From: Fibrobacter sp.
Lineage (GTDB): Bacteria; Fibrobacterota; Fibrobacteria; Fibrobacterales; Fibrobacteraceae
Length of the DNA: 64,000 nucleotides
Assembly: GCA_024398875.1 (NCBI GenBank)
Contig: JAKSIJ010000004.1
Location: 114,629-178,628, forward strand
Reading direction: 5' to 3'
This document shows positions 18,753 through 27,632 of the stretch, one piece after another (the first letter of the stretch is position 1; every line of letters starts with the position of its first letter). The notes beneath the pieces were generated by a model that saw only the letters and a list, made by a program, of their open reading frames with translations, searched no databases and was not told the origin of the DNA. Position numbers and translations under genes: made by a program.

Positions 18753-20666
18753 ATGATTCTTGATTCTAAAATCCCCGGTGGTTCAATCTCTGAAAAGTGG
18801 ACCAAGCATAAGTTCGAACTGAAGCTTGTGAACCCCACCAATAAGCGTAAGTTTACAGTCCTCGTGGTGGGTACCGGCCTTGCTGGTGCATCCGCTGCCG
18901 CTTCCCTCGCAGAACTCGGCTACAACGTTAAGAGCTTCTGCATTCAGGATAGCCCCCGCCGCGCTCACTCCATCGCTGCCCAGGGCGGTATCAATGCTGC
19001 CAAGGCTTACAAGAACGATGGCGACTCCGTCTACCGTCTCTTCTACGATACCGTGAAGGGTGGTGACTTCCGCGCTCGTGAAGCCAACGTGCATCGTCTG
19101 GCTGAAAACTCCAATTTGATTATTGACCAGTGCGTGGCCCAGGGCGTGCCCTTCGGCCGTGAATACGGTGGCCTCCTGGACAACCGTTCCTTCGGTGGTA
19201 CTCAGGTGTCCCGTACGTTCTACGCTCGTGGTCAGACGGGTCAGCAGCTCCTCCTCGGTGCTTACCAGGCCTTGATGCGCCAGGTTGCCGCCGGTAAGGT
19301 GACCATGTTCCCCCGCCGCGAAATGATGGACCTCGTCGTTATTGACGGCAAGGCTCGTGGTATCATCGTCCGTAACCTCATCACTGGCGAACTGGAAAGC
19401 CATGTGGGTGACGCCGTTTGCCTTTGCACTGGCGGTTACGGTAACGTCTACTACCTCTCCACCAACGCCCAGGGCTCCAACGTGACTGCAGCCTTCCGTG
19501 CTTACAAGAAGGGCGCTCTCTTTGCCAACCCCTGTTACACACAAATTCACCCGACTTGTATTCCTCGCCATGGCGACCTGCAGTCCAAGCTCACTTTGAT
19601 GAGTGAGTCTCTCCGTAACGATGGTCGTATTTGGGTTCCGAAGAAGGTGGGCGATACCCGCTCTCCGGACCAGATTCCTGAAGAAGATCGTTACTACTAT
19701 CTGGAAGAAAAGTACCCGAGCTTCGGTAACCTCGTCCCCCGTGACGTGGCTTCCCGTAACGCCAAGCAGGTTTGCGACGCCGGTATGGGTGTCGGTAACA
19801 CGAAGCTTGCCGTTTACCTCGACTTCGCCGATGCTATCAAGCGCATGGGCGTTGCTGGCGTCTCTGCCAAGTATGGTAACTTGTTCCAGATGTACGAAAA
19901 GATTACCGATGAAGACCCGTACAAGGTTCCGATGCGCATCTTCCCGGCCATCCACTATACCATGGGCGGCCTTTGGGTGGACTACGACTTGATGAGTACC
20001 ATTCCGGGTTGCTTCGTCCTCGGTGAAGCAAACTTCTCTGACCACGGTGCTAACCGCCTTGGCGCTTCTGCTTTGATGCAGGGTCTCTCTGACGGTTACT
20101 TCGTGATTCCGTTCACCATCGGTGGTTACTTTGCCGGCACCAAGCTGGAAAAGGTTTCCGAATCTGACCCGGCCTTCGAAGATTGCAAGAAGCAGACGGC
20201 TGAAAAGATTCAGAAGCTCCTCAGCATCAAGGGTCACCGCACTGTTAACGATATCCATCGTGAACTGGGTAACATCATGTGGGAATACGTGGGCATGGCT
20301 CGTAACAAGCAGGGCCTTGAAACTGCTCTCGAAAAGATTCCTGCCCTCCGCGACGAATTCTGGCACAACGTCAACGTCGTCGGCTCCGAAGGTTCCTTCA
20401 ACCAGAACCTGGAACGTGCCGGCCGCGTGGCTGACTTCCTGGAATTTGCAGAAGTCCTCACACTCGACGCCCTCCACCGCGAAGAATCTTGCGGCGGTCA
20501 CTTCCGTGAAGAAAGCCAGACCGAAGAAGGCGAAGCAAAGCGTGATGACGAACACTTCTGCTACGTCGGCGCTTGGGAATACAAGGGCGATGGCGTTAAG
20601 CCGGAACTCTCCAAGGAACCGCTTACATTTGATAATGTCCACCTCGTTACTAGGAGCTACAAATAA
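18753..20666 (+). CDS. sdhA: Succinate dehydrogenase/fumarate reductase flavoprotein subunit
   Basis: The 637-aa flavoprotein carries the FAD-binding GTGLAG at 40-45. The covalent-FAD block [11 protein letters not shown] follows, with His72 as the expected flavin attachment site. The substrate-site block QIHPTCIP and the GGLWVD segment are also present. It interconverts succinate and fumarate on the cytoplasmic face of the membrane; in a fermentative Fibrobacter the physiological direction is most likely fumarate reduction to succinate. AAGGAG lies 8-13 nt upstream of the ATG. Its stop overlaps the sdhB start by one base. The codon bias is strong, indicating high expression. Confidence 0.96.
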   Translation: MILDSKIPGGSISEKWTKHKFELKLVNPTNKRKFTVLVVGTGLAGASAAASLAELGYNVKSFCIQDSPRRAHSIAAQGGINAAKAYKNDGDSVYRLFYDTVKGGDFRAREANVHRLAENSNLIIDQCVAQGVPFGREYGGLLDNRSFGGTQVSRTFYARGQTGQQLLLGAYQALMRQVAAGKVTMFPRREMMDLVVIDGKARGIIVRNLITGELESHVGDAVCLCTGGYGNVYYLSTNAQGSNVTAAFRAYKKGALFANPCYTQIHPTCIPRHGDLQSKLTLMSESLRNDGRIWVPKKVGDTRSPDQIPEEDRYYYLEEKYPSFGNLVPRDVASRNAKQVCDAGMGVGNTKLAVYLDFADAIKRMGVAGVSAKYGNLFQMYEKITDEDPYKVPMRIFPAIHYTMGGLWVDYDLMSTIPGCFVLGEANFSDHGANRLGASALMQGLSDGYFVIPFTIGGYFAGTKLEKVSESDPAFEDCKKQTAEKIQKLLSIKGHRTVNDIHRELGNIMWEYVGMARNKQGLETALEKIPALRDEFWHNVNVVGSEGSFNQNLERAGRVADFLEFAEVLTLDALHREESCGGHFREESQTEEGEAKRDDEHFCYVGAWEYKGDGVKPELSKEPLTFDNVHLVTRSYK

Positions 20667-21442
20667 TGGCCGGACTCAATTTGACTTTGAAGATTTGGCG
20701 TCAGAAGGATGCCAATACCAAGGGACAGTTCGAAACTGTCAAGATCAACGATGTTTCTCCGGATATGTCCTTCCTCGAAATGCTGGACATTGTGAACGAA
20801 GAACAGATGAAGCAGGGCAAGGAAGGCTTCGCTTTCGACCACGACTGCCGCGAAGGTATTTGTGGTATGTGCTCTCTGGTTATCAATGGTATGCCTCACG
20901 GCCCAGACCATGCAACCACCACCTGTCAGCTTCACATGCGCAAGTTCAAGGATGGCGATACCATCGTCATCGAACCGTGGCGCGCTGCCGCATTCCCGGT
21001 AATCCGTGACTGCGCCGTTGACCGCACTGCTTTCGACCGCATCATTCAGGCTGGCGGCTTTGTCAGCGTGAATACCGGTGCCGCTCCGGAAGCTTCTGTG
21101 ATTCCTGTACCGAAGGCTGATGCCGACCGCGCCTTTGACGCTGCCGCTTGCATTGGTTGTGGTGCTTGCGTGGCCGCCTGTAAGAACGCCTCCGCTATGC
21201 TCTTCGTCTCTGCCAAGGTTGCACATCTCGGCTTCCTCCCGCAGGGTAAGGTTGAAGCAAAGAAGCGCGTGCTTGCCATGGTCGCTCAGATGGATAAGGA
21301 AGGCTTCGGCAACTGCACGAACCTTTACGAATGCCAGGCTGCTTGCCCGAAGGGTATCACCGTGGATTACATCGCCAAGATGAACCGCGACTACCTCATG
21401 GCCACCGCCACCTACGCCGAAAAGGTGTATGGCAAGGATTAA
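20666..21442 (+). CDS. sdhB: Succinate dehydrogenase/fumarate reductase iron-sulfur subunit
   Basis: The 258-aa protein has all three expected cluster motifs. The [2Fe-2S] ligands are C61, C66, C69 and C87. The 4Fe and 3Fe ferredoxin motifs are C162-C165-C168-C172 and C217-C223-C227. It passes electrons between the cytochrome b subunit and the flavoprotein. It overlaps sdhA by one base and closes the operon, which ends at the terminator at 21602. A decayed second copy of this gene lies at 27124-27562. Confidence 0.96.
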   Translation: MAGLNLTLKIWRQKDANTKGQFETVKINDVSPDMSFLEMLDIVNEEQMKQGKEGFAFDHDCREGICGMCSLVINGMPHGPDHATTTCQLHMRKFKDGDTIVIEPWRAAAFPVIRDCAVDRTAFDRIIQAGGFVSVNTGAAPEASVIPVPKADADRAFDAAACIGCGACVAACKNASAMLFVSAKVAHLGFLPQGKVEAKKRVLAMVAQMDKEGFGNCTNLYECQAACPKGITVDYIAKMNRDYLMATATYAEKVYGKD

Positions 21443-21457
21443 TAAGCCGAGTGAAGC

Positions 21458-21528
21458 GGTCGCCAAGCTCGCTTGAGCGACCATTTCCGAGGCGTTAATC
21501 CTGCAAATCATCTTGAAAAGATGATTTG
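21458..21528 (+). repeat. Two hairpins downstream of sdhB
   Basis: GGTCGC...GCGACC arms enclose an AAG/CTT inner stem (21458-21482). A perfect 10-bp hairpin, AAATCATCTT with AAGATGATTT, follows at about 21506-21528. They resemble intergenic processing or mRNA-stabilising hairpins. Confidence 0.45.
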
Positions 21529-21556
21529 CCACGACTAGCAAGCCGAATCGCTTTCA

Positions 21557-21593
21557 CGTCATTGCGAGCCCCGAATAGGGGCGAAGCAATCCC
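21557..21593 (+). repeat. REP-like palindromic element
   Basis: The sequence GTCATTGCGAGCCCC-GAATA-GGGGCGAAGCAATCC has the form of the widespread bacterial extragenic palindrome (CATTGCGAGC...GAAGCAATCC). A diverged relative lies at 51521-51562. Confidence 0.65.
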
Positions 21594-21601
21594 AAACATT
21601 G

Positions 21602-21632
21602 AAAAGGACCGCAGCAATTGCGGCCCTTTTTG
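21602..21632 (+). terminator. Terminator of the sdhCAB operon
   Basis: The stem AAAGG-A-CCGCA with TGCGG-C-CCTTT (one internal mismatch) is followed by TTTTT. Confidence 0.75.
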
Positions 21633-21648
21633 CTTATGTTGAAAAATA

Positions 21649-21918
21649 TTATTGCAACATCGCAGAGAATTCTTGCAGACTTTTTAAATCCAATTTTGGA
21701 AAGTCGATTTCTTTAAGAATGTCAAAGTGAACGTCGTTTGAAACAACGTATGTTGCATTCCCAGCGATGGCACAATCCACGAACTTGTTGTCATCAGGGT
21801 CTTTTTGAATCAACTCAAATTTGAAGAATGCTTCTATCAATTCAACGGACGGAGCATTCAAAAGGGTTTGAACGACATTTGATGCTATGACGGGGGTAGT
21901 CTTTTGTGTCAAGAACAA
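21649..21918 (-). pseudogene. PIN-domain toxin remnant (N-terminus lost)
   Basis: Only the C-terminal part of a PIN-family ribonuclease toxin (COG1569-like) is present. The block DPDDNKFVDCAIAGNATYVVSND is the diagnostic acidic second half of the PIN active site. The first half, which starts with an LDTN motif in complete members, is missing. Any start would have to be TTG near 21918 (or 21912), without a good ribosome binding site. Directly upstream and in the same frame lies the end of a small antitoxin-like ORF, separated by a single TGA. The arrangement indicates a deletion that removed the toxin's N-terminal third. It is probably non-functional. Confidence 0.65.
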
Positions 21919-21921
21919 TTC

Positions 21922-22014
21922 TCATTCAGCTTTGTAGGGGGTTCGTAAGTGTTCTTTTAGAACGGCTTCATTTTTTTCATTGTTCCATTCGCAGGAATCC
22001 CAAAGTTCGTCCAT
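21922..22014 (-). pseudogene. Antitoxin-like 30-residue ORF upstream of the PIN remnant
   Basis: A 30-codon frame (starts MDELWDSCEW, ends RTPYKAE) precedes the PIN remnant on the same strand and in the same frame. Highly charged short C-termini ending just before a PIN toxin are typical of the cognate antitoxins. It may be a truncated antitoxin or a complete but very small one; no family is recognised. A stop codon lies 9 codons upstream of the ATG. Confidence 0.4.
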
Positions 22015-22526
22015 ATCTTTCTCAACCCTCTTGGCAAAAAATTAGCCGACTTTGCCCCTAATTTTTTGTGCAACAATGGGCCGTTTCGCGCAAAACCCTA
22101 AAAATAAGTTATTTTTAACAATGACATATAAGAGAGTTTTGCTCTTGCTCCTATCTTGGAAATCTAGACAATTTTCACTAACCGGGAACAAGACGAACGC
22201 TCACGTAAGTGCGTTTGACGAACCGCCAGTAGCGGTTTCTTTGGGCGTATTTCGGCAAGTTGCAGAGACGTATTGCGGACACCGTGGGTGGAAGCAAGTC
22301 GTGTCTGCGGTTTTGTCGCCCTTTTCGGGGCGTGGGTCGTTTGTGTTTATCGGTTAGAGGTTGTCTAGAGCCCCCAAGATGGTAAATGCAACGATCTGCG
22401 CCTTTTTTTGCAGAAAAGGACTTCGGCTATTTGCCTTGCGCCTTTTCTGTTTCCATACAAAATTTGGCAATGTTCCTTGCAGGGCAGGGCGGAACTCCAT
22501 GGGATTTTTAACCGGTGGAGGCCTAC
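22015..22526 (+). other. Intergenic region with four consecutive hairpins
   Basis: No convincing gene is present in these 512 bp. The part 22197-22332 holds four closely spaced inverted repeats: around 22197-22214, AACCGC/GCGGTT at 22221-22237, GCGGACAC/GTGTCTGC at 22275-22308, and CGCCC/GGGCG at 22317-22332. It may be a structured RNA leader of the FISUMP lipoprotein gene, or a degenerate repeat element. Confidence 0.4.
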
Positions 22527-25500
22527 ATGGCTTGGAACAGAAACGTAAACACGAAAATGGCTTGCAAAGGCGTCGTTGCGAACCTGATAAAAACAGGTGT
22601 GGCAATCTTTGGCTGCGTATTTTTTGTCGCCTGTGGTGGCGATAGTGGAAGTAAGTCCAGTTCTGCGGAAATCCCACCACGCGAAGTCCCAAGTATCTAT
22701 GATCTCGGCTCGTGCACTGCTGACCGCGAAGGCGACACGGTTCTCGTGCTGGACAAGTCCATCGAATATCTTTGCTTGAATAACGACTGGATTGACGTCA
22801 CGACGCAACCTGAATCTAGTTCTGGTGCCATGATATTATCAGGGGACTCTGCTGAACAATCAAGCGATTCCAAAGAAGGCGCGTCAACCGAAAGTTCCAG
22901 CAGCTCGTTCATAGATGACCCGCTTTGCGGCGACTGTAGTTCCAGTTCTTCCGCGAAGGCGACCTATATCGAAGTAAAAATAAAGGACGCCTTGGGACCT
23001 TGCGAAACCGCTGACATTGGCCTACGTGCCCTGGTACTAGTGGATTCCACCTATTATACCTGCAAGGCGAATGGCTGGGCAAAGGACGATACCTATCTGG
23101 GTTACGACATCGTTCCTACCAAGGAAGACTTGCCCCTGTGCCACGTGGGCAACGCCAAGCAGCGCGTTTTGGTCAAGAAGGATTCCGTCTTCTTCAAATG
23201 CGATTCCGTAAAGTGGGTGCCCGAGACCGCCGATGGATACGTTGTCAAGAACGCGTCCATTTTGGGTGCGGCGCAGAAGGGTCCTTTCAAGTTCAATTCG
23301 CCCCTCGTGCTCCGCGAAGTCCTTTTGCACGACGACGCACTGACCTACACGGGCCGCGAATACATCGACGAGATTTCCAGCAACAAGGGCGACTTCGTGA
23401 TTCCGAAGGTGAACCTGGTGTACCCTTACGCGGTGCTTGAAGTTCGTGGCCTGTGGCGCAACGAGGTCAGCGGCGAATACTCCAAGGATTCCATGACACT
23501 CCGCGTGTTGACCGAGCTGACCGGCCGCACCGAGGTGAACATCAACCTGCTTACCCACTTGGAATACGACCGTGCGGCAAGGCTCGTGAACAAGGGCTAC
23601 AGCGTATATGCGGCCAAGAAACAGGCGGATTACGAAATCATAACGGCGTTCGGTTTTGCTACTTCGGTGGAGTATTCCGAGGACCTGAAGACATTCGTAC
23701 CGTCGACCAGCGAAGGCTCTGGGAGGAACGCCACCCTGATGGCGATTTCGTTGCTTTTCATTGGCGACAGGAGCGAAGCCGAAATCCAAAATGCGATTAA
23801 TAGTTTCAAGAGCGACCTGGCGGAAGACGGAGAGTGGGACGACGGGCAGATGAAGGCGGACATGGCGGACTGGGCGGAAGCTTTTGACGGCGGTTCCGTG
23901 CGGGCCAACGTGAAGAGCTGGAACATCCTAGACATTCCCGACTACGAAAACTACCTGACCATTTACTGGAACAATGCCTACGAACTGGGCGGCTGCTCTG
24001 CGACAAGGTCCGGCGTAATTGCGCAAAACAAGAACTCAAAGAGCAAGAACTACAATGTACACTACATCTGTAAGGTGACCAGCTGGCAGAAGGCGACCGA
24101 TTTCGAGAAGGATACCTACGAGTGGACCGATGGCGAAGAGGGCGAAGTCAAGAAGGGCAATGTGACGGAAACTTACTATGTGTTTGAAAACGGCAAGTGG
24201 ACGGTTGCGAAGAATGAAACTGCCTTGGGACTTTGTACTGCCAGCCGCAATGGCGAGGTAGGTAAAATCGACACTACGTATTTTATCTGTGACAACAAGA
24301 ACTGGCGCAAGGCAACCGTGCTGGAATACGATACCGATGGATTTGGTGCTGGTGAAGACGGCGAAGTCCGCGTGGGCAAGGTCAACAAGGATAAGTACTA
24401 TGTCTATGAAAATGGGGCGTGGCGAGCAAGTGTAAGCGAGATAGAGAATAATCTCGGAGCGTGCGTAACCAGCCGACTGAATGAGGTGGGTAAGTTTGGC
24501 AATAAATATTACACCTGTAAATTAAGCGGTTGGTTATTGTCAACAGCCTTAGAGTATGACACCTATCAGTGGACTGCAGGGACTGAGGGCGAAATGAAGC
24601 CTGGTTCGGTGATTTCGTCAAACCATTATACATATGTAGATGGTACATGGCGTGCCACATCAAATGATGTGGAATATGAGCTCGGTGCTTGTGTCGATAG
24701 CAGAAGTAACGAAAAGCATATTCAGAGTGGAAAGTATTACATCTGCGAGAATAAGGCTTGGAAGCAGATAACTGCAGAAGAATATGGTCTTGGGTATTGC
24801 ACCGCAACAAACAACGGAGTTGTCGAGATGTTGAACGATGTGTATTACATCTGCAAGTCAGGGAGTTGGGTGACGGCTACCGTGCTGGAGTATGATACTT
24901 ATGGCTGGAATGCTGGAACCGAAGGAGAAATGAAACCGGGTTCTGTAAATTCGTCAAACCACTATGTGTATGTGGATGGGGCGTGGCGAGCAAGTGCGAA
25001 TGAAATTGAATACAATTTGGGCGTTTGCGTGACAAATCGTTTGAATGAAGTCGCAAAATCGGGAACAACGTACTATACCTGCAAGTCTGATGGGTGGACA
25101 GAGTCTACAGTATTGGAGTATGATACATACAAAAAATATTGTCCCATAGATGGATCTATTGTAAGTGGAAAAGTTGTTTCGGAAAATAAATATGTGTGTG
25201 ATGCGGGTGTGTTTAGAACAGCGAATGAGATGGAAATTTCTTTAAATAAGGGATGTGCAAGTTATATAGAAAATTATAGAATAAGAAAACAAATATCCGA
25301 AGAACAGGATTCCGTCTACACTTGTAAAAATAGTAACTGGACGGGTTCTGTCATCGTATATGGTTCGTTGACTGACGAAAGAGATTTGAAAACCTATAGA
25401 ACCGTTGTCATTGGCTCCCAGACTTGGATGGCGGAGAACCTAAACTATTCAGACACTATTAATTATCCCGGCATGAAGAGCTGGTGCTATAAAAATAGCT

Positions 25501-25991
25501 TGGATAGTTGTGTCAAGTATGGTCGTCTTTACAACTGGGCTGCCGCCATGGACAGTGCAGGGACATTCTCCTCCAATGGGAAGAATTGTGGATACGGAGG
25601 AGACTGTTCGCCCACTTATCCTGTTCGTGGAATTTGCCCCGAAGGCTGGCACCTGCCGACACACGCAGAATGGCAAACCCTATTCACGGCAGTAGGTGGT
25701 CAACGCGATGCGGGCAATGTCCTAAAGTCCGAGACGGGGTGGAAAGATTCTAATGGTATAAGAAGTGGCAATGGCACGGATGCCTACGGCTTTTCCGCGC
25801 TCCCTGCCGGCCAGAACGCTGTTGGCGCCTTCAACCTTGTCGGCAACTTCGCCAGCTTCTGGAGTGCCACGCAGGGTGGTGAGTGGACCGCCTACCGCAT
25901 GTACCTGCGCTACGACTACGGCCCGGCCCTGGACGGCTACACCAAGAGCTTCGGGTATTCTGTTCGTTGTCTCAAGGATTCCGACGAGTAA
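22527..25991 (+). CDS. Large FISUMP-domain lipoprotein with internal tandem modules
   Basis: The 1154-aa product is a lipoprotein (lipobox FVAC, Cys at about 35) with a Ser-rich linker. A unique globular region follows at about 200-470. Then come five or six tandem modules of about 73 residues with the pattern LGxC...YYxC...W...EYDTY...EGE...GxV...YxY..G.WRA. The protein ends in a FISUMP domain (TIGR02145-type, marked by WMAENLNY, YGRLYNWAAA, CPEGWHLP and YSVRCL). FISUMP proteins are abundant, poorly characterised Fibrobacter surface proteins with a C-type-lectin-like fold. I chose ATG 22527 (GGTGGAG 6 nt upstream) over GTG 22515. Base composition changes along the gene: GC-rich at 23.2-24.4 kb, AT-rich at 24.5-25.5 kb, GC-rich again in the last 300 bp. 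Confidence 0.9.
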   Translation: MAWNRNVNTKMACKGVVANLIKTGVAIFGCVFFVACGGDSGSKSSSAEIPPREVPSIYDLGSCTADREGDTVLVLDKSIEYLCLNNDWIDVTTQPESSSGAMILSGDSAEQSSDSKEGASTESSSSSFIDDPLCGDCSSSSSAKATYIEVKIKDALGPCETADIGLRALVLVDSTYYTCKANGWAKDDTYLGYDIVPTKEDLPLCHVGNAKQRVLVKKDSVFFKCDSVKWVPETADGYVVKNASILGAAQKGPFKFNSPLVLREVLLHDDALTYTGREYIDEISSNKGDFVIPKVNLVYPYAVLEVRGLWRNEVSGEYSKDSMTLRVLTELTGRTEVNINLLTHLEYDRAARLVNKGYSVYAAKKQADYEIITAFGFATSVEYSEDLKTFVPSTSEGSGRNATLMAISLLFIGDRSEAEIQNAINSFKSDLAEDGEWDDGQMKADMADWAEAFDGGSVRANVKSWNILDIPDYENYLTIYWNNAYELGGCSATRSGVIAQNKNSKSKNYNVHYICKVTSWQKATDFEKDTYEWTDGEEGEVKKGNVTETYYVFENGKWTVAKNETALGLCTASRNGEVGKIDTTYFICDNKNWRKATVLEYDTDGFGAGEDGEVRVGKVNKDKYYVYENGAWRASVSEIENNLGACVTSRLNEVGKFGNKYYTCKLSGWLLSTALEYDTYQWTAGTEGEMKPGSVISSNHYTYVDGTWRATSNDVEYELGACVDSRSNEKHIQSGKYYICENKAWKQITAEEYGLGYCTATNNGVVEMLNDVYYICKSGSWVTATVLEYDTYGWNAGTEGEMKPGSVNSSNHYVYVDGAWRASANEIEYNLGVCVTNRLNEVAKSGTTYYTCKSDGWTESTVLEYDTYKKYCPIDGSIVSGKVVSENKYVCDAGVFRTANEMEISLNKGCASYIENYRIRKQISEEQDSVYTCKNSNWTGSVIVYGSLTDERDLKTYRTVVIGSQTWMAENLNYSDTINYPGMKSWCYKNSLDSCVKYGRLYNWAAAMDSAGTFSSNGKNCGYGGDCSPTYPVRGICPEGWHLPTHAEWQTLFTAVGGQRDAGNVLKSETGWKDSNGIRSGNGTDAYGFSALPAGQNAVGAFNLVGNFASFWSATQGGEWTAYRMYLRYDYGPALDGYTKSFGYSVRCLKDSDE

Positions 25992-26003
25992 AAGGGCAGT
26001 CAT

Positions 26004-26957
26004 ATGATGAAAATGAAATACACATTGATACATAAGCCTAATCAAAACAGTAAATCGCTGAAAACAAATGGCTTGGTTTCTCTTTTGGCCTTTGTAAAGC
26101 ATGCTTCATGTGCAGGTTTTAATCCAAGAACAAAACCTTCGTTTCGTACCACTTTAAGATTTTTAGAAAATTTTCACACTTTTTTCTATTCCTTTGTGGA
26201 TAAAAAATTTTCTATTATTCCTTCGCTTGCATTTGATCCTACAGAAAAAGGTCAATTTTCAAATAGGATTGGTCGAGCTTTTGCTGATTATTTTGCCAAA
26301 AAATTGTATGGTGCTCGTTTCACTTATTGCTATGAATGCTATGCAAAAAATGTTGGTGTCAGTACAAAAGGTGTACATCCAGATTTTTATTGCGATTCTC
26401 CCAATGGGTCGTTTGTTATAGAATCGAAAGGTTATTCGCATAAAACTTTTTCGGATAAACAAATGCAAAATGTCAAACGGCAAGCCAGTTCCGTTTTAAA
26501 TAAACATAACTTGAAATTTTCGATTGCAAGCGTAACATACAACATTTATGATTCCCCTATAATAAAGTATTACGACCCTAAATTTGAACCAAATGATACC
26601 GATGAAACTTTAAACCTAAAGCTAAGAACTAGTTATTTTGAATTTTTTAAAGGGTTGATGGGGCACCTTCGTACTCAAAGTCCTTTTAAATTGAATGATG
26701 AATATATCGCAGCCACTTTAGGTGTGTATGGCGATATAGAATTCAAACTTCTTGTCAACAAAAATATTTTATCCGAGAATCATAAATATAGCTGGCTAGA
26801 AAAAGTTGATACAATCGATGAAGAAAATTACTATATCGACCGAGATGGAATAGGGCTTTATTTTGATTTTTCAAAAATTAAATTAGATCCGTTACGATAT
26901 CCATGTCTATGTCCTATGCTGCTACAAAGTAATTTTTACGAGTCAAAGAATGGCTGA
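26004..26957 (+). CDS. PD-(D/E)XK nuclease-like protein of unknown role
   Basis: The 317-aa protein is strongly AT-rich compared with its neighbours, suggesting horizontal transfer. The visible motif is H-P-D127-F followed 13 residues later by E140-S-K142 (VIESKGY), which is the D...ExK core of the PD-(D/E)XK nuclease fold. A helix before it (GRAFADYFAKK) and a Gln/Arg-rich helix after it (QNVKRQ) fit that fold. Families with this fold include restriction enzymes, Holliday-junction resolvases and defence effectors. No methylase or helicase partner is next to it. It starts 12 bp after the FISUMP stop with ATGs at 26004 and 26007; the neighbours suggest cargo of an accessory island. The exact function is unknown. 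Confidence 0.6.
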   Translation: MMKMKYTLIHKPNQNSKSLKTNGLVSLLAFVKHASCAGFNPRTKPSFRTTLRFLENFHTFFYSFVDKKFSIIPSLAFDPTEKGQFSNRIGRAFADYFAKKLYGARFTYCYECYAKNVGVSTKGVHPDFYCDSPNGSFVIESKGYSHKTFSDKQMQNVKRQASSVLNKHNLKFSIASVTYNIYDSPIIKYYDPKFEPNDTDETLNLKLRTSYFEFFKGLMGHLRTQSPFKLNDEYIAATLGVYGDIEFKLLVNKNILSENHKYSWLEKVDTIDEENYYIDRDGIGLYFDFSKIKLDPLRYPCLCPMLLQSNFYESKNG

Positions 26958-27123
26958 AACATTTCTGCTATAATGCGTTAGGGATAGTGACCCCTTGGGG
27001 CCGAGACCCGCCGGGGCTTGGTTCTGGGAGGTGAGCGGCAAGCGCAAGCGCCGCCGATTGCCCCCAGAATATAGCCCGACCCACGAAGTGGGGAACGCCC
27101 AAGAGAAAATGCCGCGTCAGCGG
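26958..27123 (+). other. GC-rich hairpin-rich junction sequence
   Basis: The 166 bp between the nuclease-like gene and the sdhB remnant are much more GC-rich than the gene before. They hold several short inverted repeats (for example CCCAC-GAA-GTGGG near 27080). No gene is supported. Confidence 0.4.
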
Positions 27124-27562
27124 CGGACTCAATTTGACTTTGAAGATTTGGGTTGTGTGGGAAGCAGGGCAAGGAAGGGGAAAAAGGAAGTTCAAGGATG
27201 GCGATACCATCGTAATCGAACCGTGGCGCCGCCTGTATCGGTTGCGGTGCCTGCGTGGCCGCCTTTGTGAACCGTAGGCGACAAATCAAAATTTGTCGTC
27301 GAAGGCGAGAGCACAAGTCGTATTGGAGGCTTTGGTCGGCGTTTAGACTTGTGCGGTCATTATAGGAACGCCTCCGCTATGCTCTTCGTCTCTGCCAAGG
27401 TTGCTCACCTCGGCTTCCTCCCGCAGGGTAAGGTTGAAGCAAAGAAGCGCGTGCTTGCCATGGTCGCTCAGATGGATAAGGAAGGCTTCGGCAACTGCAC
27501 GAACCTTTACGAATGCCAGGCTGCTTGCCCGAAGGGTATCACCGTGGATTACATCGCCAAGA
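27124..27562 (+). pseudogene. Decayed partial copy of sdhB
   Basis: Five blocks match sdhB in order: 27124-27151 to 20671-20698, 27161-27178 to 20809-20826, 27188-27229 to 20942-20983, about 27228-27264 to 21143-21179, and 27366-27562 to 21184-21380. The last block of 197 bp has only two substitutions that I can see, while the others are separated by deletions. An unrelated insert (27265-27365) holds two nested inverted repeats. A sixth block at 27561-27583 matches sequence downstream of sdhB (21533-21555). The frame is broken and the first two codons are missing, so no iron-sulfur protein can be made. Confidence 0.9.
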
Positions 27563-27586
27563 CTAGCAAGGCGAATCGCTTTCAAA

Positions 27587-27618
27587 AAAGGACCTGCCTT
27601 CAAAAGCAGGCCCTTTTT
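27587..27618 (+). terminator. Terminator downstream of the sdhB remnant
   Basis: The stem AAGG-A-CCTGC with GCAGG-C-CCTT and a T-tract has the same design, including the A/C mismatch, as the true sdhB terminator. Confidence 0.7.
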
Positions 27619-27619
27619 G

Positions 27620-27627
27620 TATCTTTG
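27620..27627 (+). promoter_or_regulatory. TATCTTTG element 5 nt before a start codon
   Basis: TATCTTTG overlaps the end of the terminator T-tract and lies 5 nt before the ATG at 27633, with no ribosome binding site between. The transcript would be leaderless. Confidence 0.5.
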
Positions 27628-27632
27628 ACGGT

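Noticed and set aside
18783..20642. 619-aa open frame on the minus strand opposite sdhA
   Set aside because: It is a shadow of a highly codon-biased gene; sdhA on the plus strand has complete motifs and the opposite frame has no recognisable domain.
22052..22357. 101-aa frame upstream of the large FISUMP gene
   Set aside because: It covers a chain of hairpins, has no similarity to a known protein and no ribosome binding site.
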